Below are positions 11,031 to 22,718 of a stretch of 64,000 bases of DNA, one piece after another. The notes beneath the pieces were generated by a model. The model made no database searches. It had not been told where the DNA came from and worked only from the letters and a program-made list of their open reading frames with translations. The position numbers and the translations under genes were made by a program. This stretch comes from Delphinus delphis. Its lineage: Eukaryota; Chordata; Mammalia; Artiodactyla; Delphinidae. The first letter of the stretch is position 1. Every line of letters begins with the position of its first letter. Location of the stretch: the NCBI RefSeq assembly GCF_949987515.2, contig NC_082694.2:41481951-41545950 (forward strand), written 5' to 3'.

Positions 11031-11790
11031 TTTAAAATACTATATATGTAAGCATGCATATACTTTAAAAATATTGAAATGTTTAATGTATACATTAAAA
11101 CCACATATCAATAATACTAAAGAAAATGTCTTTTCAAGAAAAGGATTATAGTTTACCAAAGTATAAACCATTTGATTTCTGCTCTTCTAAAAATAAAGTG
11201 CATCCAAAATAAATGTTCAGAATTTTCACTGGCAGTTGAAAAATGTAGCCCTTAGATATTTAACAGATATCTTTTCATGTGTTCATTAGTTTAATCATAT
11301 TTTAAAACTATGGGCTAGATTACTTTTTATTAGCAAAACTCCAGCATTTTGTTCAATTTTTTCTTAACAGTCCTAATTTGACTCTTGGCAATCAAAAATA
11401 AAAGCAGTTTCATTACTTATTTTCTTGCCTTATTTACCTATTGATATATTTTAAAAGCCAGCAGCTGTGTTCATATTTCTTCACTTGCATTATTTAAGCT
11501 ACAAAACAATAGCTATGTTATATATTTGTAAACTTCCCTCTAGCATCAAAAAAAAAAAATGATTCTTGGTGATACAGCTGAAGATTTCCATGAAATTTCA
11601 ACCTCTCTCTTAAATGTTTCAAATTACCATTAAAAAAAAACAAAACCCTGAGAAATGAGTCTTTATGTAGAAAGTTGCTGTTGGAGAGAGTTTACTGAAA
11701 CATTAAAAAAATGAGGAAATACTTCTAAAGTTTTAGTTCATCCATAGTCTAATCTGGTCCTTGAAAATCTGCATGATGTGAACAGTCCAC
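11031..11790. other. AT-rich stretch with nothing recognised
   Basis: No repeat family or coding signal is apparent to me in this AT-rich stretch. Confidence 0.4.
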
Positions 11791-11795
11791 GAATA

Positions 11796-12140
11796 TATTC
11801 ATTCATTCGTCCTTTACTTCTGTGTACGAATATTTATTGTTTCACTAATATGTGGCAGGCAGAAGTCTAGGCAGCATATCTCCAGTGTAGAATAAAATAG
11901 AATGATCTTCCTGCCTCCATGGGGTTTACAGCTGGGCCCAAAATGAGAAAAGATAACCAGGGAAAGGATGTAGCATGAGTATTTCTGAGCCAGCAGAGTA
12001 AAACAAGGCCAGATTGACAAAGCCACGGCACATCTGTTCGAGAGGGGCACAAGATACCATGGGAGAAGTAGGTGGAGGCTAAATTATGCAGGGCCCTGCT
12101 GGCTACAACAGGGAATCTTTGAAGAGGGCTAGGCTAAAAC
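11796..12140 (-). mobile_element. LINE L2 3' fragment
   Basis: The reversed L2 terminus ATTCATTCATTCG is followed by ATATTTATTG and GTGGCAGGCAG. The block GATTGACAAAGCCACGGCAC onwards and ATTATGCAGGGCCCTGCTGG match the usual order upstream in L2. Confidence 0.65.
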
Positions 12141-12149
12141 TATATTTTT

Positions 12150-13177
12150 TTCCATATATAAATATGTATTTTAAAATACTTCATTATGGAAAATTTTAAA
12201 CATATACAAGGAAAACAGAATATATAGTATAATGACCACTGTGTACCTATTATCCACTTTCAACAGTTATTAACTTTCTACCATTTTTGTTTTACCTATA
12301 CTTCTTCCCGTTCCCTATTCTCACTTGATTATTACTTTATATTTCTTTTTTAGGTAAACTTTATATATTCTTAAGTGCACAAATCTTAAATGTACAATTC
12401 TGACAGATGAATTCACCCATGTAACCCATACTCCCATCAAGATATAGAATATGTCCATTACTCAACAATTTTTAAACAGTTTTATTGAGATAGCATTCAC
12501 AAAGCCAACAATTTACCCATTTAAAGTATATAATTCAATGTTTTTTGGTAAATTCACACTGTTGCAGAATCATCACCACTATCTAATTTGAGAGTATTGT
12601 TGTCTCCTCCAAAAAAGAATCTCTATATGCATTAGCAATTACCCCTATTCCCCCTCCTCAATTCACTCCGAGTCCTAGGCAACCACTAATCTACTTCCTG
12701 TTTCCATAAATTTACCCATTCTAGATATCTTGTATAAGTGGAATCACACAATACGCAGTCTTTTTTGACAGGTTTCTTTCATTTAGCATAATATTTTCAA
12801 GGTTCATTCATGTTGTAGCATGTAATGGTACTTCGATTCTTTTTATTGATACATATTAGTCCATTGTATGAATATACTACATTTTATTGATCTGTTCATC
12901 AGTTAATGGACTTTGAGTTGCGTCTTCTTTTTAGATATTACGAATAACACTGCTAAAAACATTCAAGTACAAGCTTTCATGTAGACATATGTTTCTATGG
13001 GTATATTGGATATATACCTAGTAGTGAAATTGCCAGGAGTGCAATTTTGAGGACTGCCAAACTGTTTTCCAAAGTGGCTGCACAGTTTTACATTCCCACC
13101 AGCCATATATGATGATTTCAATGTTTTCACATCCTTGCCAGTATATTATCGTCTTTTATTACAACCATCCTAGTACA
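12150..13177 (-). mobile_element. old L1M, 3' portion (first half of a split element)
   Basis: The 3' UTR of old L1M (TTATGGAAAATTTTAAACATA, TTTTATTGAGATAGCATTCAC) is followed by the reversed ORF2 3' end (GGAATCACACAATA, GTGAAATTGCCAGGAGTGCA, CATCCTTGCCAG). It stops abruptly at CCATCCTAGT. The next part of the same L1 sequence resumes at about 16929, so this element has been split by about 3.75 kb of later insertions. Confidence 0.8.
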
Positions 13178-13372
13178 GGGGGTCAGCGGCCTGTTAGGAA
13201 CCGGGCTGCACAGCAGGAGGTGAGCAGTGGGCCAGCGAGTGAAGCTTCATCTGCCACTCGCCATTGCTCCACATCGCTCACATCACCACTTGAAACATCC
13301 CTCCCCCACCCCCATCTGTGGAAAAATTATCTTCCATGAAACCTGTCCCTGGTGCCACAAATGTTGGGGACC
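13178..13372. mobile_element. hAT-like DNA transposon fragment
   Basis: It begins CAGGGGGTCAGCGGCCTGTTAGGAACC-like and ends GTGCCACAAATGTTGGGGACCGG, the two ends of a widespread hAT-type element with its interior deleted. The flanks ATCCTAGT and GTCCTGTT are compatible with a worn 8-bp duplication. It interrupts the old L1M. Confidence 0.6.
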
Positions 13373-13380
13373 GGTGTCCT

Positions 13381-13713
13381 GTTTTTTTTTCTGGCTGCAT
13401 CGGGTCTTAGTTGCGGCACGTAGGATCTTCGTTGAGGCATGGAGGATCTTTCCTTGCAGCACGCGGGCTTCTCTCTAGTTGTGGCGTGCGGGTTTTCTCT
13501 TCTCTAGTTGTGGTGCACAGGCTCCAGGTTGCGTGGGCTCTGTAGTTTGCGGCACGCAGGCTCTCTAGTTGAGGTGTGCAATCTCAGTAGTTGTGGTGCG
13601 GGGGCTTAGTTGCCCCACGGCATGTGAACTCTTAGTTCCCTGACCAGGGATTGAACCCTTATCCCCTGCATTGTAAGGCAGATTCTTTACAACTGGACCA
13701 CCAGGGAAGTCCC
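13381..13713 (-). mobile_element. CHR-related SINE, long form
   Basis: Reverse-orientation tRNA-derived SINE ending in the head complement GGACCACCAGGGAAGTCCC. The body has the TCTCTAGTTGTGG modules typical of this longer subfamily. I found no clean target-site duplication. Confidence 0.85.
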
Positions 13714-13730
13714 TATCATGTGGTTTTTGG

Positions 13731-16700
13731 GTTTTTTTTAACATTTTATTTATTTATTTTTTAATACAGCAGGATCTTATTAGTTATCTACTTTATATAT
13801 ATAAAGGCATATATGTCAATCCCAATCTCCCAATTCATCTCACCACAACCACCGCCCCCCTGCTTTCCCCCCTTGGTGTCCATACATTTGTTCTCTACAT
13901 CTGTGTCTCTATTTCTGCCTTGCAAACTGGTTCATCTGTACCATTTTTCTAGATTCCCCATATATGTGTTAATATATAATATTTGTTTTTCTCTTTCTGA
14001 CTTACTTCACTCTGTATGACAGTCTCTAGTTCCATCCATGTCTCTACAAATGACCCAATTTCATTCCTTTTCATGGCTGAGTAATATTCCATTGTATATA
14101 TATGTACCACTTCTTCTTTAACCGTTCATCCGTCAATGGGTTTTAAGGTTGCTTCCATGAACTGGCTATTGTAAATAGTGCTGCAATGAACATTGGGGTG
14201 CATGTGTCTTTTTGAATTATGGTTTTCTCTGGGTATTTGTCCAGTAATGGGATTGCTGGGTCATATGGTAATTCTGTTTTTCATTTTTTAAGGAACCTCC
14301 ATACTGTTCTCCAGAGTGGCTGTATCAATTTACATTCCGACCAACAGTGCAAGAGGGTTCCCTTTTCTCCACACCCTCTCCAGAATTTGTTGTTTGTAGA
14401 TTTTCTGATGATGCCCATTCTAACTGGTGTGAAGTGATACCCCATTGTAGTTTTGATTTGCATTTCTCTAATGGTTAGTAATGTTGAGCAGCTTTTCATG
14501 TGCTTCTTGGCCATCTGTATGTCTTCTTTGGAGAAATGTCTATTTAGGTCTTCTGCCCATTTTTTGATTGGGTTGTTTGCTTTTTTGAATATTGAGCTGC
14601 ATGAGCTGTTTATATATTTTGGAGATTAATCCTTTGTTGATTCGTTTGCAAATATTTTCTCCCATATGATGGTTATCTTTTCGTCTTCTTTATAGTTTCC
14701 TTTGCTGTGCAAAAGCTTTTAAGTTTCATTAGGTCCCATTTGTTTATTTTTATTTCCATTACTCTAGGAGGTGGGTCAAAAAAGATCTTGCTGTGACTTA
14801 TGTCAAAGAGTGTTCTTCCTATGTTTTCCTCTAAGAGTTTTATAGTGTCCAGTCTTACATTTAGGTCTTTAATCCATTTTTGAGTTTATTTATTTATTTA
14901 TTTATTTTTGCGATACGTGGGCCTCTCACTGTTGTGGCTTCTCCCGTTGTGGAGCACAGGCTCCGGACGCGCAGGCTCAGTGGCCATGGCTCACAGGCCC
15001 AGCCGCTCCGTGGCATGTGGGATCTTCCCAGACCGGGGCACGAACCCGTGCCCCTTGCATCGACAGGCGCACTCTCAACCACTGCGCCAGCAGGGAAGCC
15101 CCAGTTTATTTTTTTGTATGGTGTTAGGGAGTGTTCTAATTTCATTCTTTTACATGTAGCTGTCCAGTTTTCCCAGCACCACTTTTTGAAGAGACTTTCT
15201 TTTCAACATTGTATATCCTTGCCTCCTTTGTCATAGATTAGTTGACCATAGGTGCATGGGTTTATCTCTGGGCTTTCTATCCTATACCATCAATCTATAT
15301 TTCTGTTTTTGTGTCAGTACCATATTGTCTTGATTACTACAGCTTGTAGTATAGTCTGAAGTCAGGGAGTCTGATTCCTCTAGCTCTGTTTTTTCCCCTC
15401 AGGATTGCTTTGGCCATTCGGGGTCTTTTGTGTCTCTATACAAATTTTATGATTTTTTGTTCTAGTTCTGTAGAAAAAGCCATTGGTAATTTGATAGGGA
15501 TTGAATTGAATCTGTAGATTGCTTTGGGTAGTATATTCATTTTCACAATATTGATTCTTCCAATCCAAGAACATGGTGTATCTCTCCATCTGTTTGTGTC
15601 ATCTTTGATTTCTTTCATCAGTGTCTTATAGTTTTCTGAGAACAGGTCTTTTGCCTCCTTAGGTAGGTTTATTCCTAGGTATTTTATTCTTTGTTGAAAC
15701 GGTGAATGAGATTGTTTCCTTAATTTCTCTTTCTGATCTTCCATTGTTAGCGTATAGGAATGCAAGAGATTTGTGTGTATTAATTTTGTATCCTGCAACT
15801 TTACCAAATTCATTGATTAGCTCTAGTAGTTTTCTGGTGACATCTTTAGGATTCTTTATGTATAGTATCATGTCATCTGCAAACAGTAACAGTTTTACTT
15901 CTTCTTTTCCAATTTGTATTCCTTTTATTTCTTTTTCTTCTCTGATCGCCGTGGCTAGGACTTCCAAAACTATGTTGAATAATAATGGTGACATCCTTGT
16001 CTTGTTACTGATCTTAGAGGAAGTGGTTTCAGTTTTTCACCATTGAGAATGCTGTTTGCCGTGGGTTTTTCATATATGGCCTTTGTTACGTTGAGGTAGG
16101 TTCCCTCTATACCCACTTTCTGGAGAGTTTTTATCGTAAATGGGTGTTGAATTTTGTCAAAAGTTTTTTCTGCATCTGTTGAGATGATCATATGGTTTTT
16201 CTTTTTCAATTTGTTAATATAGTGTATCACATTGATTGATTTGCATATATTAGAGAATGCTTGCATCCCTGTGAAAAATCCCACTTGATCATGGTGTATG
16301 ATCCTTTTAACATGTTGTTGGATTCTGTTTGTTAGTATTTTACTGAGGATTTTTGCATCTATATTCATCAGTGATATTGGTCTGCAATTTTCTTTTTTTG
16401 TAGTATCTTTGTCTGGTTTTGGTACCAGGGTGATGGTGGCCTCACAGAATGAGTTTGGGAGTGTTCCTTCCTCTGCAATTTTTGGAAGAGTTTGAGAAGG
16501 ATGGGTGTTAGCTCTTCTCTAAATGTTTGACAGATTTCACCTATGAAGCCATCTGGTCCTACACTTTTGTTTGTTGGAAGATTTTTAATCACAGTTTTGG
16601 TTTCATTACTTATGATTGGTATGTTCATATTTTCTATTTCTTCCTGGTTCAGTATTGCAAGGTTATACATTTCTAAGAATGTGTCTATTTCTTCCAGGCT

Positions 16701-16928
16701 GTCCATTTTATTGGCATAGAGTTGCTTGTAGTAGTCTCTTATGGTGCTTATTTGTATTTCTGTGGTGTCCGTTGTAACTTCTCCTTTTTCATTTCTAATT
16801 TTATTGATTTGAGTCCTCTCTGTCTTTTTCTTGATGAGTCTGGCTAAAGGTTTATCAATTTTGTTTATCTTCTCAAAGAACTAGCTTTCAGTTCGATTGA
16901 TCTCTGTTCTTGTTTTCTGTGTTTTTCT
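13731..16928 (-). mobile_element. L1 retrotransposon, 5'-truncated, with decayed ORF2
   Basis: Younger L1 in reverse, with the poly(A) complement at 13731-13740, a 3' UTR to about 13990, then ORF2. Readable ORF2 pieces are as follows. The C-terminal zinc-knuckle-like block with [14 protein letters not shown] is at 14281-14514. The post-RT region lies at 15380-15813. The RT catalytic motif [17 protein letters not shown] is at about 15850-15900 (15659-15994), and RT motif [17 protein letters not shown] is at about 16150-16220, where the ancestral I-D is T-D. The RT N-terminal fingers with SVGPDGF are at 16368-16706. A frameshift falls just after RQGC near 15970, and stops separate the other pieces, so it is inactive. 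TGTGGTTTTTG at about 13719 and TTGTGGTTTTG at about 16930 are the probable target-site duplication in the old L1M. Confidence 0.88.
14890..15102 (-). mobile_element. CHR-type SINE nested in the L1
   Basis: Full-length reverse copy inserted into the L1 ORF2 3' part. The L1 reads across it, with AGTTTATTT repeated on both sides (about 14883 and 15103). It is younger than the L1. Confidence 0.93.
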
Positions 16929-17625
16929 TGTGGTTTTGATTTGCATTTTCCTAATATCTAAGGATGGTGACATCTTTTCATGACCTTATCATACATTTCT
17001 ATATCTTCTTTGGAGAAATGTCAGTTCAAATCCTTTGCCCATTTTTAGATCTGGGTATCTTTTTATAACTGTGTTATAAGAGGTCTTTATATACTCTAGA
17101 CACAAGTCACTTATCAGATATATGATTTGCAAATATTTTCTTCTATTCTGTGGTTGTCTTTTCACTTTCTTGGTATTTGCAGCATGAAAACTTTGATTTT
17201 CATTAAGTTTAATTTATTATTTGCTTCTTCCTTTTGTCACTTGTGTTTTTTGTTGTCATATTTAAGAAACCATTGCCTAAACTGAGATCATGAAGATTTT
17301 ATTCCTATGTTTTCTTCTGAGAGTTTGACAGTTTTAGCTCTTACATTTAGATCAAAAGTCCATTTTTAGTTAATTTGTGTGTATGGTGTAAGGAATTTTT
17401 GTGTATGGTGTAGTTTCATTTTTGGCATGTGACTGTCCAGTTGTCCTGACATCATTGTTGAAAAGAGTATTCTTTTCCCGTTGAATTTTCTTGGAACTGT
17501 TGTCAAACATCAGTTATGGGTTTAGTCTGGGTTCTCAATTCAACTCCATTTATCTATGTGTCTATCCTTATGCCAGTGTCTCTCTGTCTTGATTACTGCA
17601 GCATCACCCAACAATATATACTTTA
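16929..17625 (-). mobile_element. old L1M, ORF2 part (second half of the split element)
   Basis: The sequence continues the old L1M at TTGTGGTTTTGATTTGCATTT, then TCTTTGGAGAAATGTCAGTTCAAATCC and further ORF2 3' sequence. It joins logically to 12150-13177 once the inserted block is removed. Confidence 0.8.
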
Positions 17626-17639
17626 AAATGATCACTCCC

Positions 17640-17995
17640 TTGATGTATGAAATGGTTTGAGGAGGGACCAAAGTGGAAACAATGAGAATGATTAATAGGT
17701 GATTACACTAGTTCTTGTGGAGAAATCATGGTGACATGTATCCGTGTCATTACAAGGAGATAAAAGTGGACAGATATATTTTGGAGGTAGGTCTTAGAGA
17801 AGGACTACATGTTGGAAATTAGAGAGAAAGAGATAAGAGAAATGACTCCTGGGTGCCTTGCTTAATCAAGTAGGTGCATGGTAGAACCTTTATGGAAGTA
17901 GGAAAGATCAGAAAAGAGGCACATTTCTGGAGGATAATCTAGAATCTGGTTTTAAGATTATATTTATGAGATGTCTTTGAGGTAGCTAACTAGAG
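17640..17995 (-). mobile_element. LINE L2 fragment
   Basis: Block order (GAATGATTAATAGGTG region, AAGGACTACATGTTGGAAATT, GAGATGTCTTTGAGGTAGC) resembles the RT-proximal part of L2 in reverse. Divergence is high. Confidence 0.45.
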
Positions 17996-18044
17996 ATGCC
18001 AATTATAGCCTTTGTTATAAAATTATTTCTGTTTCTTATATTAG

Positions 18045-18570
18045 CCAAGCTCAGGGTTGTTGTACCTAGAAAACTCTTAACCTAGACCTTAATTTGTTCC
18101 TTCTCATCATTCATATCTAGGTCTCAGATGTTCATCTACCTGGAAAGACTATCTCTGAGCCCTGCCTCTAATTCCCTTCAAATCCCTAACCCCATCCTAG
18201 TTTTACTCCATGATGTTACTTTGCTTCTTTTTTTTTTTTTTCCTGGTGCGCGGGTCTCTCGCCGCTGCGGCCTCCCTCGCCGCGGAGCACAGGCTCCGGA
18301 CGCGCAGGCCCAGTGGCCACGGCCCATGGGCCCAGACGCTCTGCGGCACGTGGGATCCTCCCGGACCCCCCGTGTCGGCAGGCGGACTCCCAACCACTGC
18401 GCCACCAGGGAAGCCCTACTTTGCTTCTTTTGTCTCATTTAGGACTATGAGAAATTCTCTCTCTTTAAAACTGGTTTACTGTTTGCTCTCCTCAACTAGA
18501 ATGTAAGTTCTATAAGAAAGGATTCCTTATCAGTTTTGTTCACTGCTGTGTCCGTGGAGTGTTTACCTGG
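18045..18570 (+). mobile_element. LINE L2 3' region, split by a SINE
   Basis: Before the SINE (18232-18417) it reads like the L2 3' part with GACTATCTCTGAGCCCTGC. After it come CTCCTCAACTAGAATGTAAG, TCTATAAGAAAGGATTCC and TTTTGTTCACTGCTGTG, the usual L2 terminal order. Confidence 0.65.
18232..18417 (-). mobile_element. CHR-type SINE with internal deletion removing the B box
   Basis: Reverse copy flanked by TACTTTGCTTCTTTT on both sides (about 18217 and 18417). It lacks about 25 bp between the GTGTCGGCAGG and GGATCCTCCCGGACC blocks. That gap is where the other copies carry the internal pol III B-box-like sequence. Confidence 0.92.
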
Positions 18571-18975
18571 TGCTGCTACTATGAACTGCATTGTTTCCCT
18601 CCAAAATTATATGTATGTTGAAGCCCTAACTCCCAATGTGATAGTATTTGGAGATGAGGCAGTTGGGAAGTAACTAGGTTTAGATGAGATTATGAGGGTA
18701 GGGCCCTCATGATAAGATTAGTGTCTTATGAGAAGAGACACCAGAGAGCTTTCTCTCTCTGTCTCTCCCTGTCTCTCTATCTCTCTCCCATGTGAGGACA
18801 CAGTGAGAAGGTTGCCATCTACAAGCCAGAAAGAGAGCCCTCATAAGGGAAGCAAAGCAATTAGCACCTCAATCTTGGACTTCCCAGCCTGCAGAACTGT
18901 GAAATATAAATTCCTGTTATTTAAGCCACCAAGTCTACAGTTGTTTATTATGGAAGCACAAACTGACTAATACAC
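18571..18975 (+). mobile_element. MaLR-type solo LTR (MLT1-like)
   Basis: Near-complete LTR. It starts around CTACTATGAACTGCATTG, with AAGCCCTAACTCCCAATGTG, GGGCCCTCATGA, CCATGTGAGGACACAGTGAGAAGG, TCTTGGACTTCCCAGCCTGC and CTGACTAATACA at the end. The CT-rich run at 18755-18790 is a local expansion. Confidence 0.75.
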
Positions 18976-18992
18976 CTGGATTAAAGAAGATG

Positions 18993-19058
<66 letters not shown>

Positions 19059-19060
19059 GT
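18993..19060. repeat. (TA)n microsatellite, about 30 units
   Basis: Near-perfect TA alternation directly after the LTR, capable of cruciform extrusion and usually unstable. Confidence 0.95.
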
Positions 19061-19139
19061 AAAATATATTAAATAAATGAATTCCAAAGCTCAGAAGATT
19101 GAAGGTTGGTATGGGAAAGAAATATAATTTGTTGAGTTT

Positions 19140-19560
19140 TCAACATTTAGATAGTATTTAAGCCTAAAAAAATGGATGATGTCAACTAAGGAGATAGAAA
19201 GAAGATTGTCCAAGACAAATTCCTAAAGGAGCCCATGAAGGAATAGGTAGAGAGCAGGAGAAAAATCAGCCAAGACTACAGTTTATTTCAAGAAAGAGAG
19301 AGTATCAATAGGGCCAAATGCTATTGAGAAGGCAAGTAAATTACTGTCAGCTGAATCATTAATTCATCAGATATTTACCTAACACCTACTATACAGAAAG
19401 CTGGAGCTAGTGGATGGGGAACATGCACAAAATATAACGACAGTATGTGGTCGTTTATGACCTAAGTCATAGAAGTAAGGGTGAACTCAAAGAATACATT
19501 GGATCCTGGGAGGAGAATGTAGAGAGAAGGACATTCATTCATTAGATCATACGACAAACA
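19140..19560 (-). mobile_element. LINE L2 fragments
   Basis: The block TTCATCAGATATTTACCTAACACC and what follows fit the reversed L2 3' end. The part at 19140-19330 is weaker. Confidence 0.4.
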
Positions 19561-19768
19561 GTTTTTGAATACTATTCCAGGAAAAAGAAACTGTATTAAC
19601 ACAGAAAAATAATCTTAGAATAGTCCAGGCTTTTTCATTAGAATGAAGGACAGCATGCTGCTTCCAGAATTTTTGACTTGCAAATACTGTAATTCCCTTT
19701 ATCTTGTCTCTACATGAAACAATGTATTTTCCTGAGCATAAGGAAAGAAAATGATTCATTGACATTGG

Positions 19769-20119
19769 AGGAGCTTCCCTGCTGGCGCAGTGGTTAAGAA
19801 TCTGCCTGCCAATACAGGGGACACAGGTTTGAGCCCTGGTCTGGGAAGATCCCACATGCCACGGAGCAACTAAGCCTGTGCGCCACAACTACTGAGCCTA
19901 CAATCTAGAGCCCGCGAGCCACAACTACTGAGCCCACGCACCACAACTACTGAAGCCTGCATGCCTAGAGCCTGTGCTCCACAGTAAGAGAAGCCACCAC
20001 AATGAGAAGCCCTTGCACCTCAATGAAGAGTAGCCTCTGCTCACTGCAACTAGAGAAAGCCCACGTGCAGCAACGAAGACCCAATGCAACTAAAAATAAA
20101 AACTAAATAAAATGAATAA
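19769..20119 (+). mobile_element. CHR-1 SINE, full length, older form
   Basis: Complete long copy with the AACTACTGA modules and AAAATAAAAACTAAATAAAATG tail. It is flanked by ATTCATTGACATTGG (19754-19768) and ATTCATTGTCATTGG (20120-20134), a 15-bp duplication with one mismatch. Confidence 0.95.
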
Positions 20120-20320
20120 ATTCATTGTCATTGGGGAACCCATTAATGTAGGACCTTTGCAGGAAAACTCAAAGAGGGCTAAATTTAATGAAGTAATTTT
20201 GAAGTACCTAATATGTATCTAGCATTAAACTTAACCTTATAGTAATATGAAAGAAGTCATGGAAACTCTTATTACCAGCATCCAATTAGAGTATAATTGA
20301 GTGTTAAACAATGGCATAGG

Positions 20321-20550
20321 GGGCTTCCCTGGTGGCGCAGTGGTTGAGAGTCCGCCTGCCGATGCAGGGGATGCGGGTTCGTGCCCCGGTCCGGGAGGAT
20401 CCCACATGCCGCCGAGCGGCTGGGCCCATGAGCCATGGCCGCTGAGCCTGCGCGTCCGGAGGCTGTGCTCCACAACGGGAGAGGCCACAACAGTGAGAGG
20501 CCCGTGTACCGCAAACAAACAAACAAACAACAAAAAAAACAAACAAAAAA
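20321..20550 (+). mobile_element. CHR-type SINE (young) with CAAA-rich tail
   Basis: Full-length copy. The tail is (CAAA)n and A-rich rather than pure A. The duplication AAACAATGGCATAGG borders it on both sides (about 20307-20320 and 20550-20564). Confidence 0.95.
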
Positions 20551-20599
20551 AACAATGGCATAGGGACCAGACACAGAACACTATAAGCATGGATTAATT

Positions 20600-21470
20600 T
20601 AATCTCAAAATATATTTTCCTAAAAGTAAGTTAAGATATCGTCCAATGATATATATCCTGAATCATTAGAGCCTTCCTCCCCTCACCTTACTTATCCTCT
20701 ACTAAAGATATGGTGATTTTTGTTCTGTTATGTGGGAAGAGAAAGATATGCATCCAGATATGCCATAACTTTATTTTCACTAGGTAAAAAGAAACATATC
20801 TTGGAAAGAATATAACAGATTATCTGAAGCTGGAGGAGTTTTAACATTTACATTGAAAATGACCTCATTTTCCTCCAAGGGCAAAATCTGGCGATAAAAA
20901 GCTCTTCCCTGAGCTTTGCCCATGCCGCAAATGGGGGACTATCAGCTATAATGAGAGCTATGTGGCTAAGTCCCCACACAGTGTACTGAATACTGATCCC
21001 GACAAAGTGTCTGTAGACGTAACGAATGTAACAGCCACGTTAGAATTAGGCTGTAAAAAATATTGCAGTATGAATTATTTGTCAAGAAATAAGATACATT
21101 GTAATTTGCCAAGAAACAACTGTCTAACGTGTTTCCTTTTTTTAAAAAAAGAAAAAGTGCTTTCTTGCAAAATATTTGGAAAGTAAATTATCTATTACTA
21201 TTGCTTGCTTGCTAATTGTCAGTAATAATTCCTTTCAATTACCATGGTGAAGTAGGGCAGCCAATTTTTAGTGCTTATGAAACTTGCAGTTTAGAGCCAG
21301 GCAGCATATCAGCAAGTTAGGTTTTAATATGACTGAGTAAATGGGCTTCTTTCAGTCCTCTTAACCCGAAACATGGATGTAGATCAGCTGTAACATCTAA
21401 AAGCAATTATGCTTAGTTTTATTTATATTACTTTTGTAACTACTTGTAATGATGAGAATCCATTCTCCTT
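20600..21470. other. no gene or repeat recognised
   Basis: Nothing assignable is seen. A 74-codon frame at 20962-21186 shows no family resemblance and is within chance length. Confidence 0.4.
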
Positions 21471-21474
21471 TAAA

Positions 21475-21640
21475 TTTATTTTTTAATTAATAGATTTTAT
21501 TATTTTAGAGCAGTTTTAGGTTTAGAGAAAAATTAAGCAGATAGTACAGAGTTCCCACATATCGCCTCCCCGCATTTACCAACCATTTTCATTTACCAAA
21601 ACTCTCCTCTGAGTATTTAATATTCTTTAGTGCCTTAGAA
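21475..21640 (-). mobile_element. old L1M 3' UTR fragment
   Basis: AGAGCAGTTTTAGGTTTAGAG, AAAATTAAGCAG and ACAGAGTTCCCACAT match the 3' UTR of old L1 families in reverse. Confidence 0.7.
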
Positions 21641-21779
21641 TTCTGAGACTGTCTTTGTATAGTTTTAGTAATGTGACCACGTTCCTACCATGTTTACCCT
21701 CATAATTCCCCTGCTGTTTCCAGTATCTCGTCCAACAATATTTCTTATACAGTTCAGCTCTCACAGCAACTGGAGAGCG

Positions 21780-22240
21780 TTAGATGGGCCATTTCAATGA
21801 GTGACACTTGCAGCAGTGAGTGTGGAGGATGTGTTGGAGGAGAAAGACTCTGGGAGAAGAAAAACCACAGTCCAGGTGGAGGTGATGAGGGATCAAACTT
21901 AAAGTAGAGGTAACGGATGAAAAGGAAGAGAGAGATTGAGAGAGTTTGGGGGTAAATTGCATGTGACTTAACACTGAGTTAGCTGTGTGCATTGAAGGAA
22001 GAGTGGTAAGACATCTGGGATTTTTGTTCTGAACTACTGGTGTGGCCATTAACAGAGATGTGGGGAAATTCAAGAAGATGAAGAGATTTAGGGAGCTTGG
22101 AAATACTGACTCGCCATATTTCAGGGAACTCCAAGTGAAGATGCTCACTGTGTGGTTGCAGTAGGGGCACGTCCCAGAGGAAAGCTCTCAGGACACGTTT
22201 AAAGCTGTGTGTGGATCATCAGTGTACAGTGAAAAACAGA
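21780..22240 (-). mobile_element. LINE L2 ORF2-region remnant
   Basis: GGAACTCCAAGTGAAGATGC and GTGTGTGGATCATCAGTGTA match, in reverse, the L2 RT neighbourhood seen in plus orientation at 6990-7080. The rest is too decayed to translate. Confidence 0.5.
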
Positions 22241-22354
22241 GGCATGACGGTATGGGACAGGCCAGGGAAGCTGTGGCACTTTAGAAAGAAAAGATCAGTT
22301 TATAATCCAAATCCATGGGTCTTGCTGGCATTTGGAGGCAGTAGAGGGATGGAA

Positions 22355-22525
22355 GCAGCTCTGGTATTAGAATTTGGCATTCTCGTTCTAATCCCAGCTT
22401 TCCCGCCTAACTGAGTGAACTTAGGCAAGTCATTTCATATTTCTATATTTCTATCTGCCTATCTCTCTGTCACTTACTGAAAAGAGATAATAAAGTTTGC
22501 CTAATTTACTTCACAGGTCAGCAAA
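22355..22525 (+). mobile_element. MIR SINE
   Basis: TCTAATCCCAGCTTTCCCGCC, CTTAGGCAAGTCATTTCATATTTCT and AAAGAGATAATAAAGTTTGCC follow MIR order. Confidence 0.6.
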
Positions 22526-22718
22526 AGATACAATAAATTAGTAAGTGTGAAAAATGTTCTCAGAATTTAAATATAAGACCTTATCTTTGGGGTTGGAAGC
22601 ACTTTGGCCATTCAAACTGGGAAGGAAGAGGACAAAGAGAAGGAGGAGGAGAAGCAAGGAAGGGAACAGGGAAGATGTAGAAGGGTAAGAATTTACTAAT
22701 CGGAGTGTTAAACAGCCA

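Noticed and set aside
15702..16046. 114-codon plus-strand frame
   Set aside because: It is antisense to the L1 reverse transcriptase, whose FADD motif lies on the other strand.
20962..21186. 74-codon frame in a repeat-free stretch with several CpGs
   Set aside because: Length is within chance for this composition, it has no recognisable domain and it ends in a lysine-rich low-complexity stretch.
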